From Crocinitomicaceae bacterium (lineage in GTDB: Bacteria; Bacteroidota; Bacteroidia; Flavobacteriales_D; Crocinitomicaceae), in the NCBI GenBank assembly GCA_028689775.1, contig JAQVCM010000017.1, positions 1 to 64,000 of the forward strand: a DNA stretch of 64,000 nucleotides, written 5' to 3'. The notes below the pieces were generated by a model. The model ran no database searches and was not told where the DNA came from. It worked only from the letters and a program-made list of their open reading frames with translations. The translations under genes were made by a program, and so were the position numbers. This document shows positions 56,099 through 64,000 of this stretch, piece after piece. Position 1 is the stretch's first letter; every line of letters starts with the position of its first letter.

Positions 56099-56713
56099 TT
56101 ACTTTGTTGCTCGACCCCAATAATTATAACTTCCAGGTTTCCAGCCTGGAATGTGCATTTCATTCAGATTAGTCAATTTCAATCCGCTTGCTTCAATTAG
56201 TTTAGGAATGTTCCGATTCAAATTACAACCGCCAGAAAACTGTTTCCAGATTGGATTTAATGAATTTTGAATAAAACGAATGCGTTTTTCGGGTGCAATT
56301 CCATGTTCACTAAAAAGCAAGCTGCCGTAAGGCTTTAAAACTCGTTTCATTTCAAGCAAAGCTTTTTGTGCATTTGGGATGGTACAAAGTGCGTAGGTCA
56401 TCACAATGGTGTCAAAGCTATTATCGTCAAAAGGCAATTCTTCCGCAGAAGCAAGAATGAACTCAAACTCAAAACGCAAGGTTTTCAAATCTACTTGACT
56501 TTTTTTCCAAGTAGCTAGAGATGGTTCGATTGCTGTTAATTTAGTGACTTTTTCTCCATCGTAAAACGGCAAATTCAATCCCGTTCCAACACCAATTTCC
56601 AACACGTTTCCTTTCGCTAGCGGAATAACTTTACCTCTTTGCTTTGAAAAAGAAGATCCGCCGCAAGCAATCTGAATTAAATTTGGAAGAACGTATTTAT
56701 CGTAAATGCCCAT
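56099..56713 (-). CDS. Class I SAM-dependent methyltransferase
   Basis: The 204-residue methyltransferase has motif I VLEIGVGTGLNLPFY (about 33-47), FILASAEELPFDDNSFDTIVMTYALCTI (motifs II/III) and EMKRVLKPYGSLLFSEHG. The N-terminus (MGIYDKYVLPNLIQIACG) is that of the methyltransferase-like (METTL7/UbiE-like) subfamily. Substrate unknown; possibly small lipophilic thiols or quinones. Confidence 0.85.
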   Translation of the reverse strand: MGIYDKYVLPNLIQIACGGSSFSKQRGKVIPLAKGNVLEIGVGTGLNLPFYDGEKVTKLTAIEPSLATWKKSQVDLKTLRFEFEFILASAEELPFDDNSFDTIVMTYALCTIPNAQKALLEMKRVLKPYGSLLFSEHGIAPEKRIRFIQNSLNPIWKQFSGGCNLNRNIPKLIEASGLKLTNLNEMHIPGWKPGSYNYWGRATK

Positions 56714-56841
56714 TATGTATCTTTTAAATCATTCGTTGATATGGAATGAATCAAATTTAAATATTTTCTGCTTGTGCCGACTAATTATAAATAGCTTTAT
56801 AACTTTACAAAAGTAAAACAGCGCACTTAATTCCATTTTCT

Positions 56842-57348
56842 ATGAAAATCAGAAATAGTAAAAGCACCGATATTCCAGAAATCTTCGAACTCTACGATGC
56901 CGCAACAGCGTATCAGAAAACGGTCAACAACAAGAGCTGGAAAGGATTTGAAAGCGCGATGATTGAAAAAGAAATTGCGGAGAAAAGACATTTTGTAATT
57001 ACGGAGGACGGTGTGGTAGCTTGTACCTTCTTAATCGCTTTTAACAACGTGACTTTATGGAACGACAATGGAAGCGATCAATCCATTTACATTCACCGAG
57101 TTGCTACCAACCCAAATTTCCGAGGACAGAATTATGTTCAGAAAATTGTGGACTGGGCAGTGAATTACGCTCAGGAAAATAAATTATCTTTTGTTCGCTT
57201 GGATACGCACAGTGGAAACGAAAGATTGAATGCACATTACATCAAATGTGGATTTACCTACAAAGGGATTTGCACCATTGAATGGACGGAGGATTTACCA
57301 GCGCATTATCAAGATGGACCTTTTAGTTTGTTTGAGATTGAAATGTGA
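56842..57348 (+). CDS. GNAT family N-acetyltransferase
   Basis: The 168-residue acetyltransferase has the acetyl-CoA pyrophosphate-binding site VATNPNFRGQNYVQKIVDWA (motif A, about 92-111) and LSFVRLDTHSGNERLNAHYIKCGFTYKG (motif B). The substrate cannot be inferred. It precedes the exported protein at 57373 by 24 nt. Confidence 0.88.
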   Translation: MKIRNSKSTDIPEIFELYDAATAYQKTVNNKSWKGFESAMIEKEIAEKRHFVITEDGVVACTFLIAFNNVTLWNDNGSDQSIYIHRVATNPNFRGQNYVQKIVDWAVNYAQENKLSFVRLDTHSGNERLNAHYIKCGFTYKGICTIEWTEDLPAHYQDGPFSLFEIEM

Positions 57349-57372
57349 TTTAGTTAATCTAAGTAGAAAAAT

Positions 57373-58287
57373 ATGAATTTTAAATTGCTCTTAAAGCGGA
57401 TGTCGGTTGCCATGTTTTTTCTTCTTTTTGGAAGTTTTAAGGGTATTGCACAAGATACTGAAAATCTTTTTCGAACTGAAAATGATACTACAATTCGGTA
57501 CTACACGCAACTTTCTGTTGGATTAGTGGAGCCGATTTACCGAGATTTTGCAACTTCCCCCTTGTTTTATAACGGTCTTGGAATTAATTTGAATGCTGCT
57601 TCGATCAAACGTTCTGATTTCAGAGATCGGGTTTTTGATTTCGGATTGGGTTTTAACATGATGTCGGCAAAAGTTCCAAAAAGTGACTTTATCCAGTCTG
57701 GTGCAAGCGCCTTGTTTGGTCATTTGGGTTTTTACTATCATGAATTATGGAAAATAAAAGCGCTTTCAAACCAAAATTACAATTTAAAAGTTGGTGGTTC
57801 TTTTATTACTTCGCAACACGTTCGTTTCAATCAATCACTTGAAAATAATGCAGTTGGTTTGGAGAATCTTTCAAATTTAATGGCATCAGCACAAATAACA
57901 AGAGATGTTTCGCGACGTAAAACGAAGAAATTGAATTTATTTCTATTCAAACCAAGCTTGAAACCTGTGAAAAGAGATTTAAGACTTTTGGTCAATGTAG
58001 GCGTTCTTAATTTTAATTTTCGTCCCGGATATGCCTATTCTTACGACAGTGAAATCATCGGAACCGAAACCAATCCGGTTCAGTGGGCTTTTTCAAATTA
58101 CAGTTGGTCATTAAACGGTTGGAGAGCACAAACGCACTTGGAATTCACGACGTATTTACCGAATGGAAACGCTCGAAGTATTGCCTATATCTGGGAAGCC
58201 GCGAATGCGCCCGGAAAACACGAAGCCTTTCAAATGGCAAGTCATCGCATTCAATTTGCCATTCAATTTCACACTAAAAAACGATAA
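57373..58287 (+). CDS. Exported protein of unknown function
   Basis: The 304-residue protein has a signal peptide (SVAMFFLLFGSFKGIAQ). The remainder is rich in aromatic and beta-strand patterns (YYTQLSVGLVEPIYRDF, NLKVGGSFITSQHVRF, FNFRPGYAYSYDSEI) and could be a small outer-membrane barrel, but no family was recognised. The S41 peptidase gene begins 3 nt after its stop, so the pair is co-translated. Confidence 0.72.
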   Translation: MNFKLLLKRMSVAMFFLLFGSFKGIAQDTENLFRTENDTTIRYYTQLSVGLVEPIYRDFATSPLFYNGLGINLNAASIKRSDFRDRVFDFGLGFNMMSAKVPKSDFIQSGASALFGHLGFYYHELWKIKALSNQNYNLKVGGSFITSQHVRFNQSLENNAVGLENLSNLMASAQITRDVSRRKTKKLNLFLFKPSLKPVKRDLRLLVNVGVLNFNFRPGYAYSYDSEIIGTETNPVQWAFSNYSWSLNGWRAQTHLEFTTYLPNGNARSIAYIWEAANAPGKHEAFQMASHRIQFAIQFHTKKR

Positions 58288-58290
58288 GTT

Positions 58291-59289
58291 ATGAGAATTA
58301 TCCTTTTAATTTTAACTGTTTTTATTTTTTCATCTTGTGAAAAAGTACTCTTCAAGAAAGACTTGGGAACAAAAGATCCCTTGAAGAATTTCGATTATGT
58401 TTGGAATGAAATGGATCAGAAATACAGTTATTTTGAATTGAAAAACATCAACTGGAATCAAGTTCGAGATACGTATCGCCCGATGTTAAATTCGAATTCA
58501 AGCGAAGCGGAATTGTTTGCTGTGTTAGCAGCGATGTTCAACGAACTGCGCGATGATCATGCCAATTTGATTTCACCATTCAACATTTCAAGTTACAATG
58601 TGGCGTTGACAGGTGCTAAAAACTTTCGTGGACGAACAATTCAGGAATTTTACATGCCAACTCCGTGGAGAACAGGATCGCTTACGCACGATTTTTTGAG
58701 CAATGAAAAAGTTGGATACATTCGCTATGCTAGTTTTATGAACGATTTCACCGATGCACAAATGGATTTAGTTTTGGAACGGTACAAGAATACCGAAGGA
58801 ATCATTCTTGATTTACGTGAAAACGGAGGTGGAAATATCTTTAACGTTCCAAAATTATTAGGAAGATTTGTGCAATCGAAGACACTTGTCGGTTTCAGCA
58901 TCACTAGAAATGGACCAAAACACAGTGATTTTGGAGATAGAGAAAACTTTTACATTACGCCAAACGATGGTATCAAATACCTAAAACCAGTCATTGTTTT
59001 GATCGACAAAGGTTCTTTCAGTGCAACTACCTTTTTCGCGCTTGCAACCAAAGCTTTCCCAAGCATTACCTTGATGGGCGACGCAACAGGCGGTGGCGGT
59101 GGCTTGCCAAATGGCGGTCAGATGTTGAATGGTTGGACCTACCGTTTTAGCATTAGTCAATTGCTAGATTTGAACGGAAATAACTACGCAGAAGATGGTG
59201 TTCCAGCGGATATAAACGTCTCTTTTGATTGGTCGGATTTGACGAAAGACGAGATTTTGGATAAAGCGATTGATGAAATTATAAATTGA
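58291..59289 (+). CDS. S41-family peptidase lipoprotein
   Basis: The 332-residue lipoprotein (lipobox FSSC) has a tail-specific-protease-type fold. The core beta-hairpin EKVGYIRYASFMNDFTDAQMD, the loop GIILDLRENGGGNIF and the catalytic Ser segment VLIDKGSFSATTFFALATKAFPS (Ser near 250) are visible. No PDZ domain is obvious, so it is the short type. The exported protein gene lies directly upstream. Confidence 0.85.
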   Translation: MRIILLILTVFIFSSCEKVLFKKDLGTKDPLKNFDYVWNEMDQKYSYFELKNINWNQVRDTYRPMLNSNSSEAELFAVLAAMFNELRDDHANLISPFNISSYNVALTGAKNFRGRTIQEFYMPTPWRTGSLTHDFLSNEKVGYIRYASFMNDFTDAQMDLVLERYKNTEGIILDLRENGGGNIFNVPKLLGRFVQSKTLVGFSITRNGPKHSDFGDRENFYITPNDGIKYLKPVIVLIDKGSFSATTFFALATKAFPSITLMGDATGGGGGLPNGGQMLNGWTYRFSISQLLDLNGNNYAEDGVPADINVSFDWSDLTKDEILDKAIDEIIN

Positions 59290-59302
59290 ATTTGCCAGTC
59301 GA

Positions 59303-59426
59303 TTCCCGACGGGATGACATTATTTTAAAAAATACAACTCACTGCTCCTCAAAATCCCGAAGGGATGACATTATTGTAAAAAACACAACTCACTGCTCCT
59401 TCAAATCCCGAAGGGATGACATTATT
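59303..59426 (+). repeat. Three tandem 51-bp REP-like repeats upstream of the transposase
   Basis: Copies of the palindromic core TCCCGAAGGGATGACATTATT start near 59303, 59354 and 59405, with a period of 51 bp and an almost identical spacer. The first has a CGAC variant. The small ORF that runs across them (59286-59477) is a by-product. Confidence 0.9.
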
Positions 59427-59578
59427 ACCCGAACGTACAATTTCAGTCTTAATGCTTTGAAAAAGAATAGATCATAGTACGATAAATGATTATCTTTCCT
59501 CAGATATATATATTTATTATATTGCACTTAATAAAACAATCTCTTACGGACAATACAATTCTAAAACCACTCTATAAA

Positions 59579-59598
59579 TCCCGAACGGATACATTATT
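59579..59598 (+). repeat. Degenerate REP-like copy before the transposase start
   Basis: ATCCCGAACGGATACATTATT is one further member of the family (one base changed, one deleted), 25 nt before the transposase ATG. Confidence 0.7.
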
Positions 59599-59622
59599 AC
59601 TACAAGATAAATTTCAAATATT

Positions 59623-60078
59623 ATGGCAGGCACATACTCTCAAATTTACATTCACTATGTTTTCGCCGTGAAAGGTAGACAAAATCTATTGCAAAAAGCG
59701 TGGAGAGAAGAGGTTTTCAAATACATTTCTGGTTTAATAGCAGCGAAAGGACAGAAGTCTATTATTGTAAACGGTGTAGAAGATCACGTTCATATTTTTA
59801 TAGGATTAAAACCATCGATGAACATATCTGATATGGTTCGAGACATTAAAAATAATTCGTCAAAATTCATTAATGAGAAAGGCTATATAAAAGAAAAATT
59901 TTCGTGGCAGGAAGGCTACGGTGCTTTTTCGTATGCACATTCTCAGATTGAGAATGTGTATCAATATATTTTAAATCAAGAAGAACATCATCGCAAGAAA
60001 ACATTCAAGGAAGAATATTTGGAGTTTCTTACGAAATTCGGAGTAGAATATAATGAGAAATATTTATTTGATGAGTGA
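59623..60078 (+). CDS. IS200-like Y1 transposase (candidate RAYT)
   Basis: This 151-residue HUH single-strand nuclease has the HxH motif at about 55-57 (GVEDHVHIFIGL) and a nearby catalytic Tyr at about 115 in YILNQEEHH, as in IS200/IS605-type TnpA and REP-associated tyrosine transposases. The length matches the single-domain Y1 family. No TnpB and no IS200-type ends were seen. Instead it is flanked on both sides by REP-like repeats, which is the RAYT arrangement. Confidence 0.88.
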   Translation: MAGTYSQIYIHYVFAVKGRQNLLQKAWREEVFKYISGLIAAKGQKSIIVNGVEDHVHIFIGLKPSMNISDMVRDIKNNSSKFINEKGYIKEKFSWQEGYGAFSYAHSQIENVYQYILNQEEHHRKKTFKEEYLEFLTKFGVEYNEKYLFDE

Positions 60079-60081
60079 ATA

Positions 60082-60156
60082 AATAATGTCACCCACTTCG
60101 GGGTTTTAAAAAAATAGCAACAACTTTTTTTATAATAATGTCAGTCCTTCGGACTT
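60082..60156 (-). repeat. Inverted REP-like copies downstream of the transposase
   Basis: AATAATGTCACCCACTTCGGGG (60082-60104) and AATAATGTCAGTCCTTCGGA (60134-60156) are inverted versions of the family core, spaced 52 bp apart. Confidence 0.8.
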
Positions 60157-60378
60157 TTAAAGGGGATAGATAATAGAATCATAGTGGATTACATTACGAA
60201 AAAAAAATCACATTAATTTTTAAAAAAAAAGCAAATCACTACTAGGTCAAAAACCCAAGAGATAACATTATTACCCAAACGTTCACTTCAATCTTAATTC
60301 CCTGAAAGAAAATAGATTACATCAGTATAGCCGCCTGAATACCAACAGTTTATTCTTTACATTCCTTTAAAAAAAATA
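60157..60378. other. Degenerate repeat-derived spacer
   Basis: A poorly conserved copy (ACCCAAGAGATAACATTATT, 60253-60272) lies here in otherwise AT-rich sequence with no gene. Confidence 0.45.
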
Positions 60379-60562
60379 ATCCCGAAGGGATGACATTATT
60401 GTAAAAAACACCACTCACTACTCCTTAAAATCCCGAAGGGATGACATTATAATGTGCGCGAATAATGTCACCCACTCCCGATACTTAGCGATAGGGACTT
60501 TCAAAAAAGGAAGTAATGAAGGAATATGAATTAGAACAATCTCGAAAAGATACCATTATTAA
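60379..60562. repeat. REP-like repeats: two direct 51-bp copies, an inverted copy and a degenerate one
   Basis: Direct copies at 60379-60400 and 60430-60450 again have a 51-bp spacing. An inverted one follows at 60461-60500 (with TCCCGATACTTAGCGATAGGGA) and a degenerate one (CTCGAAAAGATACCATTATT) at about 60541. The pair mirrors the upstream tandem block. Confidence 0.85.
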
Positions 60563-60728
60563 ACGGCTTCGGGAAGTCAATGAAGATTTCTAAATCTAAA
60601 CTAGAAGAATCTAAAATTCTGAATCAGAAAAATTTATAAATAATCCAGATGAGTGCTTGGCGAGCGTAAAATAATTGCTATTTTAGTACTTTACCAAACC
60701 ATGCTTTAAATTATTATTTCGTTTTTGG

Positions 60729-60736
60729 TAAATTTG
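60729..60736 (+). promoter_or_regulatory. -7 box (TAAATTTG)
   Basis: This TAnnTTTG match lies 29 nt before the ATG at 60766. Confidence 0.4.
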
Positions 60737-60765
60737 AAATTGTATAATCCGCTAAAATATACCCG

Positions 60766-61047
60766 ATGCAAAATAAGAAATTGATATTTGGAATCGTTGC
60801 AGTCCTGCTTTTAATGAACTTAACTTCTTGCGCATCTTCAGGAGTTAGTCCAACACCATCCGGTTTTTTCTCTGGACTTATTCACGGCTTTGTGATCATT
60901 TTTGCGTTAATTGGGAAACTCTTTGGAATGGACGTTGGAATATACGCACAAAACAATACTGGATTCTTTTATTGGTTAGGATTTATCATCGGGATCGGTG
61001 GTTTTGGTGGTGGTGGTATTTTTGGAGGAAGAAGAAGAAGAGATTAA
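60766..61047 (+). CDS. Small membrane lipoprotein, unknown
   Basis: The 93-residue protein has a lipobox (LTSC, Cys about 22) and two hydrophobic segments (GLIHGFVIIFALIGKLFGM and WLGFIIGIGGFGGGGIFGG), ending in RRRRD. It is likely an inner-membrane lipoprotein. Function unknown. The lycopene cyclase gene begins 3 nt after its stop. Confidence 0.7.
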   Translation: MQNKKLIFGIVAVLLLMNLTSCASSGVSPTPSGFFSGLIHGFVIIFALIGKLFGMDVGIYAQNNTGFFYWLGFIIGIGGFGGGGIFGGRRRRD

Positions 61048-61050
61048 GAA

Positions 61051-62205
61051 ATGGATCAATACGATTACATCATCGCAGGTTCTGGCTGTGCCGGATTGAG
61101 TCTTTTATATCGAATTCTGAAAGATCCAATCTTGAAGGATAAGAAAATTTTACTTTTGGATAAATCCGAAAAAAATAACAACGACCGCACCTGGTGTTAT
61201 TGGGAAAAAGGCGCCGGACTTTTTGAAGAAGTGGTGATGCACGAATGGAAGACGCTCGCGTTTTTGTCTGATGATTTTACCAATCAATTTGAATTGAAAG
61301 ATTACCGTTACAAAATGATTCAAGGACTTGGTTTTTATGATTTTGTCTTGAAATTTGCCAGCGGTTTTGAGAACCTTACTTTTAAATATGAAAGTATTCT
61401 ACAAATTCAAACAGAAGGAGATTTAGCACTTGTAAAAACGGATGAAGAACTTTACAAAGCAGCCTATGTATTTAATTCCACGAGCTTATTCCATCCTGAA
61501 ATAAATACGGATAATTCTTTATTACAACATTTCCAAGGTTGGGTGATTGAAACTGAAAAACCGGTTTTTAATCCTGAAATTGGAACCTTGATGGATTTCA
61601 GATTGAGTCAAAAAAACGGTGCGACGTTTATGTACGTTTTACCAACTTCTACCACACAAGCGTTGGTCGAATACACCTTGTTTAGTCCAAAAGTATTGCA
61701 GAAAGAAGCATACGAAGCGGAATTGAAAAATTACATTCGAGAAACATTAAAAATCGAAAACTATCAAATTACGCATACAGAATACGGCGTTATTCCCATG
61801 TCTTTGGCGAAGTTTTCCAGAAATCCTAACGAACAAAAACGCATCATCAACATCGGAACCGCTGGCGGATATACGAAAGCGAGTAGTGGATATACCTTTC
61901 AATTTATCCAGAAAAACACCCAAGATATTGTTGCTAAATTACGCCTTGGCGAAGATCCAAATTCGGTGATGAATTTCCGCGAAAAAATGTTTGAGTGGTA
62001 CGATCGAACTTTATTGGAGGTTCTTATTTCCAAACGCTTGGAAGGAAAAGTGGTTTTTGCAACCATGTTTAAGAAACTTTCTCCAGAAATGATTTTGAGA
62101 TTTTTGGGGAATGAAAGTACCTTGTTGGAAGAATTTAAGATTATCAAAAGTTTACCAATTCCACCATTTTTGATCTCGGGAATCAAGCAATTGGGGAATA
62201 ATTAA
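61051..62205 (+). CDS. crtY: Lycopene beta-cyclase
   Basis: This 384-residue FAD-dependent cyclase closes the beta-ionone rings of carotenoids. The N-terminal dinucleotide motif is YIIAGSGCAGLSLLYRIL. The family motif NNDRTWCYWEKG and the C-terminal GTAGGYTKASSGYTFQFIQ are present. The length is typical for bacterial CrtY. It is located apart from other carotenoid genes in this window, in an operon with a small lipoprotein and a TPR protein. Confidence 0.92.
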   Translation: MDQYDYIIAGSGCAGLSLLYRILKDPILKDKKILLLDKSEKNNNDRTWCYWEKGAGLFEEVVMHEWKTLAFLSDDFTNQFELKDYRYKMIQGLGFYDFVLKFASGFENLTFKYESILQIQTEGDLALVKTDEELYKAAYVFNSTSLFHPEINTDNSLLQHFQGWVIETEKPVFNPEIGTLMDFRLSQKNGATFMYVLPTSTTQALVEYTLFSPKVLQKEAYEAELKNYIRETLKIENYQITHTEYGVIPMSLAKFSRNPNEQKRIINIGTAGGYTKASSGYTFQFIQKNTQDIVAKLRLGEDPNSVMNFREKMFEWYDRTLLEVLISKRLEGKVVFATMFKKLSPEMILRFLGNESTLLEEFKIIKSLPIPPFLISGIKQLGNN

Positions 62206-62217
62206 AAACTTAAAATT

Positions 62218-63111
62218 ATGAAACAATTTCTAGCTAGTTTGTCACTTGTTTTCTTTTCAGCAATCGCTTTTGGACAAGATTTTAAAAGTCAATTTGATGC
62301 TGCTTTGCAAGATTCGGATACAAGCATGCAGAGACAAATTCTACAACAATGGGAAGTTCAAGATCCTCAAAATGCAGAATTGTTTACCAGTTATTTCAAT
62401 TACTATTTCTACAAAGCTCGCATGGAAGTGGTTTCGCTCTCCAGTGAACAGCCGAATGCCGAAAGTTTAGAAATCAAAGATAGTACTGGAAATGTAGCAG
62501 GTTTTTTAGCGAGTAATGTCGTTTACGATCAAGCAACGTTGAAGCACGGATTTGATAAAATAGATGAAGGCATCCGATTGTATCCAAATCGATTGGACAT
62601 GCGTTTTGGAAAAATTTACGGACTTGGGGTTGCTGAAGATTGGGAAAGTTTCACCAACGAAATTGTAAAAACCATTCAATATTCCGCAATCAATAAAAAC
62701 GAATGGACTTGGACATTCAACGAAAAACGAGAGCATGGTGAAGAACTTTTGCTGAGTTCGGTTCAAAATTACCAACTGACGCTTTATGAAACCGAAAATG
62801 ATGCTTTACTGCCATTCATGCGAACGATTGCGAACGAAATTCTAAAACTTTATCCAAAAAGCATCGAGAGTTTGTCCAATCTTTCCATCACTTATTTGCT
62901 GACGGATGACTTCGACAAAGCAATAGAAGTACTCTTGCGGGCAGAAAAAATAAGCCCAAAAGATGGAATTGTTTTAGGAAACATCGCGCAAGGATATAAA
63001 CTGAAAGGAGATATCGGTATGGCCAAAAAGTACTACAAGAAAATGTTGAAGTTGGACGATGAAAATTCAGTCGCATTTGCGAAAAAGCAATTGGAGAAAT
63101 TGGGGAAATAA
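62218..63111 (+). CDS. Exported TPR-repeat protein
   Basis: The 297-residue protein has a signal peptide (LASLSLVFFSAIAFGQ). At the C-terminus are two TPR-like repeats (LSNLSITYLLTDDFDKAIEVLLRAEKISP and LGNIAQGYKLKGDIGMAKKYYKKMLKLD, about 220-290). It is probably a periplasmic scaffold. The cyclase gene ends 12 nt upstream. Confidence 0.82.
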   Translation: MKQFLASLSLVFFSAIAFGQDFKSQFDAALQDSDTSMQRQILQQWEVQDPQNAELFTSYFNYYFYKARMEVVSLSSEQPNAESLEIKDSTGNVAGFLASNVVYDQATLKHGFDKIDEGIRLYPNRLDMRFGKIYGLGVAEDWESFTNEIVKTIQYSAINKNEWTWTFNEKREHGEELLLSSVQNYQLTLYETENDALLPFMRTIANEILKLYPKSIESLSNLSITYLLTDDFDKAIEVLLRAEKISPKDGIVLGNIAQGYKLKGDIGMAKKYYKKMLKLDDENSVAFAKKQLEKLGK

Positions 63112-63330
63112 GAAAAACATTTATAAGTATTTCTTGGATAGAAAGTTAACTTGATGAGATTTTAAAGTGCATTTGATTTTTCACAGGTTAAAAAGATCAG
63201 TCAATTTTTTTGAAATTTGACTGAAAGACAGGTTTGCTCGTAAGGAATTGTGTTTTAAGCGATGCTTTTGCAGCGAGAAATCTTTTATCGGACAATTGTA
63301 CATTTCAAAACATTTCTTTTTATTCATTTT

Positions 63331-63621
63331 ATGACCAAATTTTCTCCCAGTAAAACAACTCCGTTCCTAGTCATCAGTCTCCTGGGAATTGCAGCAATCT
63401 TAATTTCATCTTTCATCCTCATCACCGGAAATAGCGCTTCGCAAGCACTACAAGGATGGGTAAATCTACTGTGGATTCCTTTAATTGTATTACTTTTATT
63501 CATTGATCGACTTTTTGTCAAGAAATTTGGGACAAAAAAGGTCAATAAAATCCAGGTTTATTTGTTTGGTGTTATCATTTTACTTTTCATCCTTAATTGG
63601 TTAAGACTTTCAATCCAATAA
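63331..63621 (+). CDS. Small membrane protein, unknown
   Basis: A 96-residue product is predicted from ATG 63331 (MTKFSPSKTTPFLVISLLG); an upstream start at 63262 would add 23 residues without a clear RBS. Three hydrophobic helices are seen (TPFLVISLLGIAAILISSFI, LLWIPLIVLLLFI, VYLFGVIILLFILNWL). No family recognised. The YkgJ-like gene starts 6 nt after the stop. Confidence 0.7.
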   Translation: MTKFSPSKTTPFLVISLLGIAAILISSFILITGNSASQALQGWVNLLWIPLIVLLLFIDRLFVKKFGTKKVNKIQVYLFGVIILLFILNWLRLSIQ

Positions 63622-63627
63622 TAAAAT

Positions 63628-64000
63628 ATGAACGACGAAGAAAATATTTGTTTGGCTTGCGGTATCTGTTGCGACGGAACCTTGATCGGTTTTGTGGAAG
63701 TAGAAGCTGCCGAATTTTCAAGATTGAAAGGAGTTTTAGAAGTAGAGGAGTCCGATCAAATTGGCTTTTTTCTGCATCCGTGCGAGAAATTTTGCGAGAA
63801 ATGCACGATCTACGACCAAAGACCCAAACAATGCGGACTTTTTGAATGCAAAGTTCTCAAATCCTACGAAAAAGGAGAAATGGATTTCAAATCAGCAACA
63901 ACTATCATCGAATCGGTGATTGAGAAAAAAATTGGAATTCAGAATAAACTTCGAGCATTAGATCTGAAGTTGAAATCTGGTTCATTTTGTTTTAAAATGA
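63628..64000 (+). CDS. YkgJ-like Cys-cluster protein (partial)
   Basis: The ORF from ATG 63628 runs off the window end. It encodes MNDEENICLACGICCDGTL, then CEKFCEKCTIYDQRPKQCGLFEC. The CxxCxxCC-type and later Cys pattern match the YkgJ family of putative zinc or iron chelating proteins. Only about 124 residues are visible. Confidence 0.8.
   Translation, partial: MNDEENICLACGICCDGTLIGFVEVEAAEFSRLKGVLEVEESDQIGFFLHPCEKFCEKCTIYDQRPKQCGLFECKVLKSYEKGEMDFKSATTIIESVIEKKIGIQNKLRALDLKLKSGSFCFKM

Noticed and set aside
59286-59477. 63-aa ORF with SRRDDII repeats
   Set aside because: It is a direct translation of the three tandem REP-like units and has no independent support as a gene.
59303-60450. Tandem 51-bp repeats as a CRISPR array
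   Set aside because: The spacers are nearly identical rather than unique, copies lie in both orientations, and no cas gene is present.
63281-63300. Second IS4 end (TTTTATCGGACA)
   Set aside because: The match to the presumed IS end near 51440 is 12 nt long in AT-rich sequence, with no transposase fragment beside it.

Overview
The window is chromosomal DNA of a Bacteroidota member, most likely Flavobacteriales and plausibly near Fluviicola/Crocinitomicaceae. This rests on the type IX secretion (T9SS) operon, the many TAnnTTTG-type -7 boxes, the gene families (TonB-dependent receptors, PepSY proteins, DUF4494, DUF4260, TIGR03643), AT-rich composition, and dispersed repeats of a kind common in this group. 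The species assignment is inference. No rRNA, tRNA, CRISPR or prophage was found.

Layout. 0-10.4 kb: an OmpA-like protein, a secreted glutathione peroxidase, gyrB, aconitase, a multi-pass membrane protein, an SDR and an amidohydrolase lipoprotein. 10.7-16.5 kb: a giant alpha-2-macroglobulin-like protein that lacks the thioester motif and carries an embedded TonB-plug-like segment. 16.9-27.2 kb: topA, an arginase-fold protein with degraded metal ligands, a PorP/SprF protein and gldKLMN. 27.2-31.2 kb: a possible small RNA, an orphan OmpR-type regulator, and a DUF47-PiT phosphate uptake pair. 31.2-35.4 kb: trmB, a repeat block, a glycosyltransferase-like protein and a complete two-component system. 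35.4-39.2 kb: a PepSY membrane protein and a TonB-dependent receptor, probably for iron. 39.4-44.3 kb: mnmD, DUF4494, pdxH, an M16 peptidase and a small protein with a GldL-like membrane motif. 44.4-48.7 kb: the TIGR03915/TIGR03916 radical-SAM pair, a Crp/Fnr regulator with DUF4260, and an alpha/beta hydrolase. 49-52 kb: an erythromycin-esterase-like protein and an IS4 transposase fragment fused in frame to a truncated flavin reductase. 52-56.7 kb: an SDR, and a TetR / ABC1-kinase / SRPBCC / TIGR03643 operon, then a methyltransferase. 56.8-59.3 kb: GNAT, an exported protein and an S41 peptidase. 59.3-60.8 kb: a Y1 (IS200-like) transposase inside a field of palindromic repeats. 60.8 kb to the end: a small lipoprotein, lycopene cyclase, a TPR protein, a small membrane protein and a partial YkgJ-like protein.

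The clearest functional modules are T9SS (PorP-GldKLMN), phosphate uptake, metal uptake, and the radical-SAM DNA-modification/repair pair. The most unusual items are the transposase with its repeat field (a REP/RAYT-like arrangement), the macroglobulin/plug hybrid, the IS4-flavin reductase fusion, a T9SS sorting-domain remnant, and three intergenic loci that share one composite palindromic repeat family.
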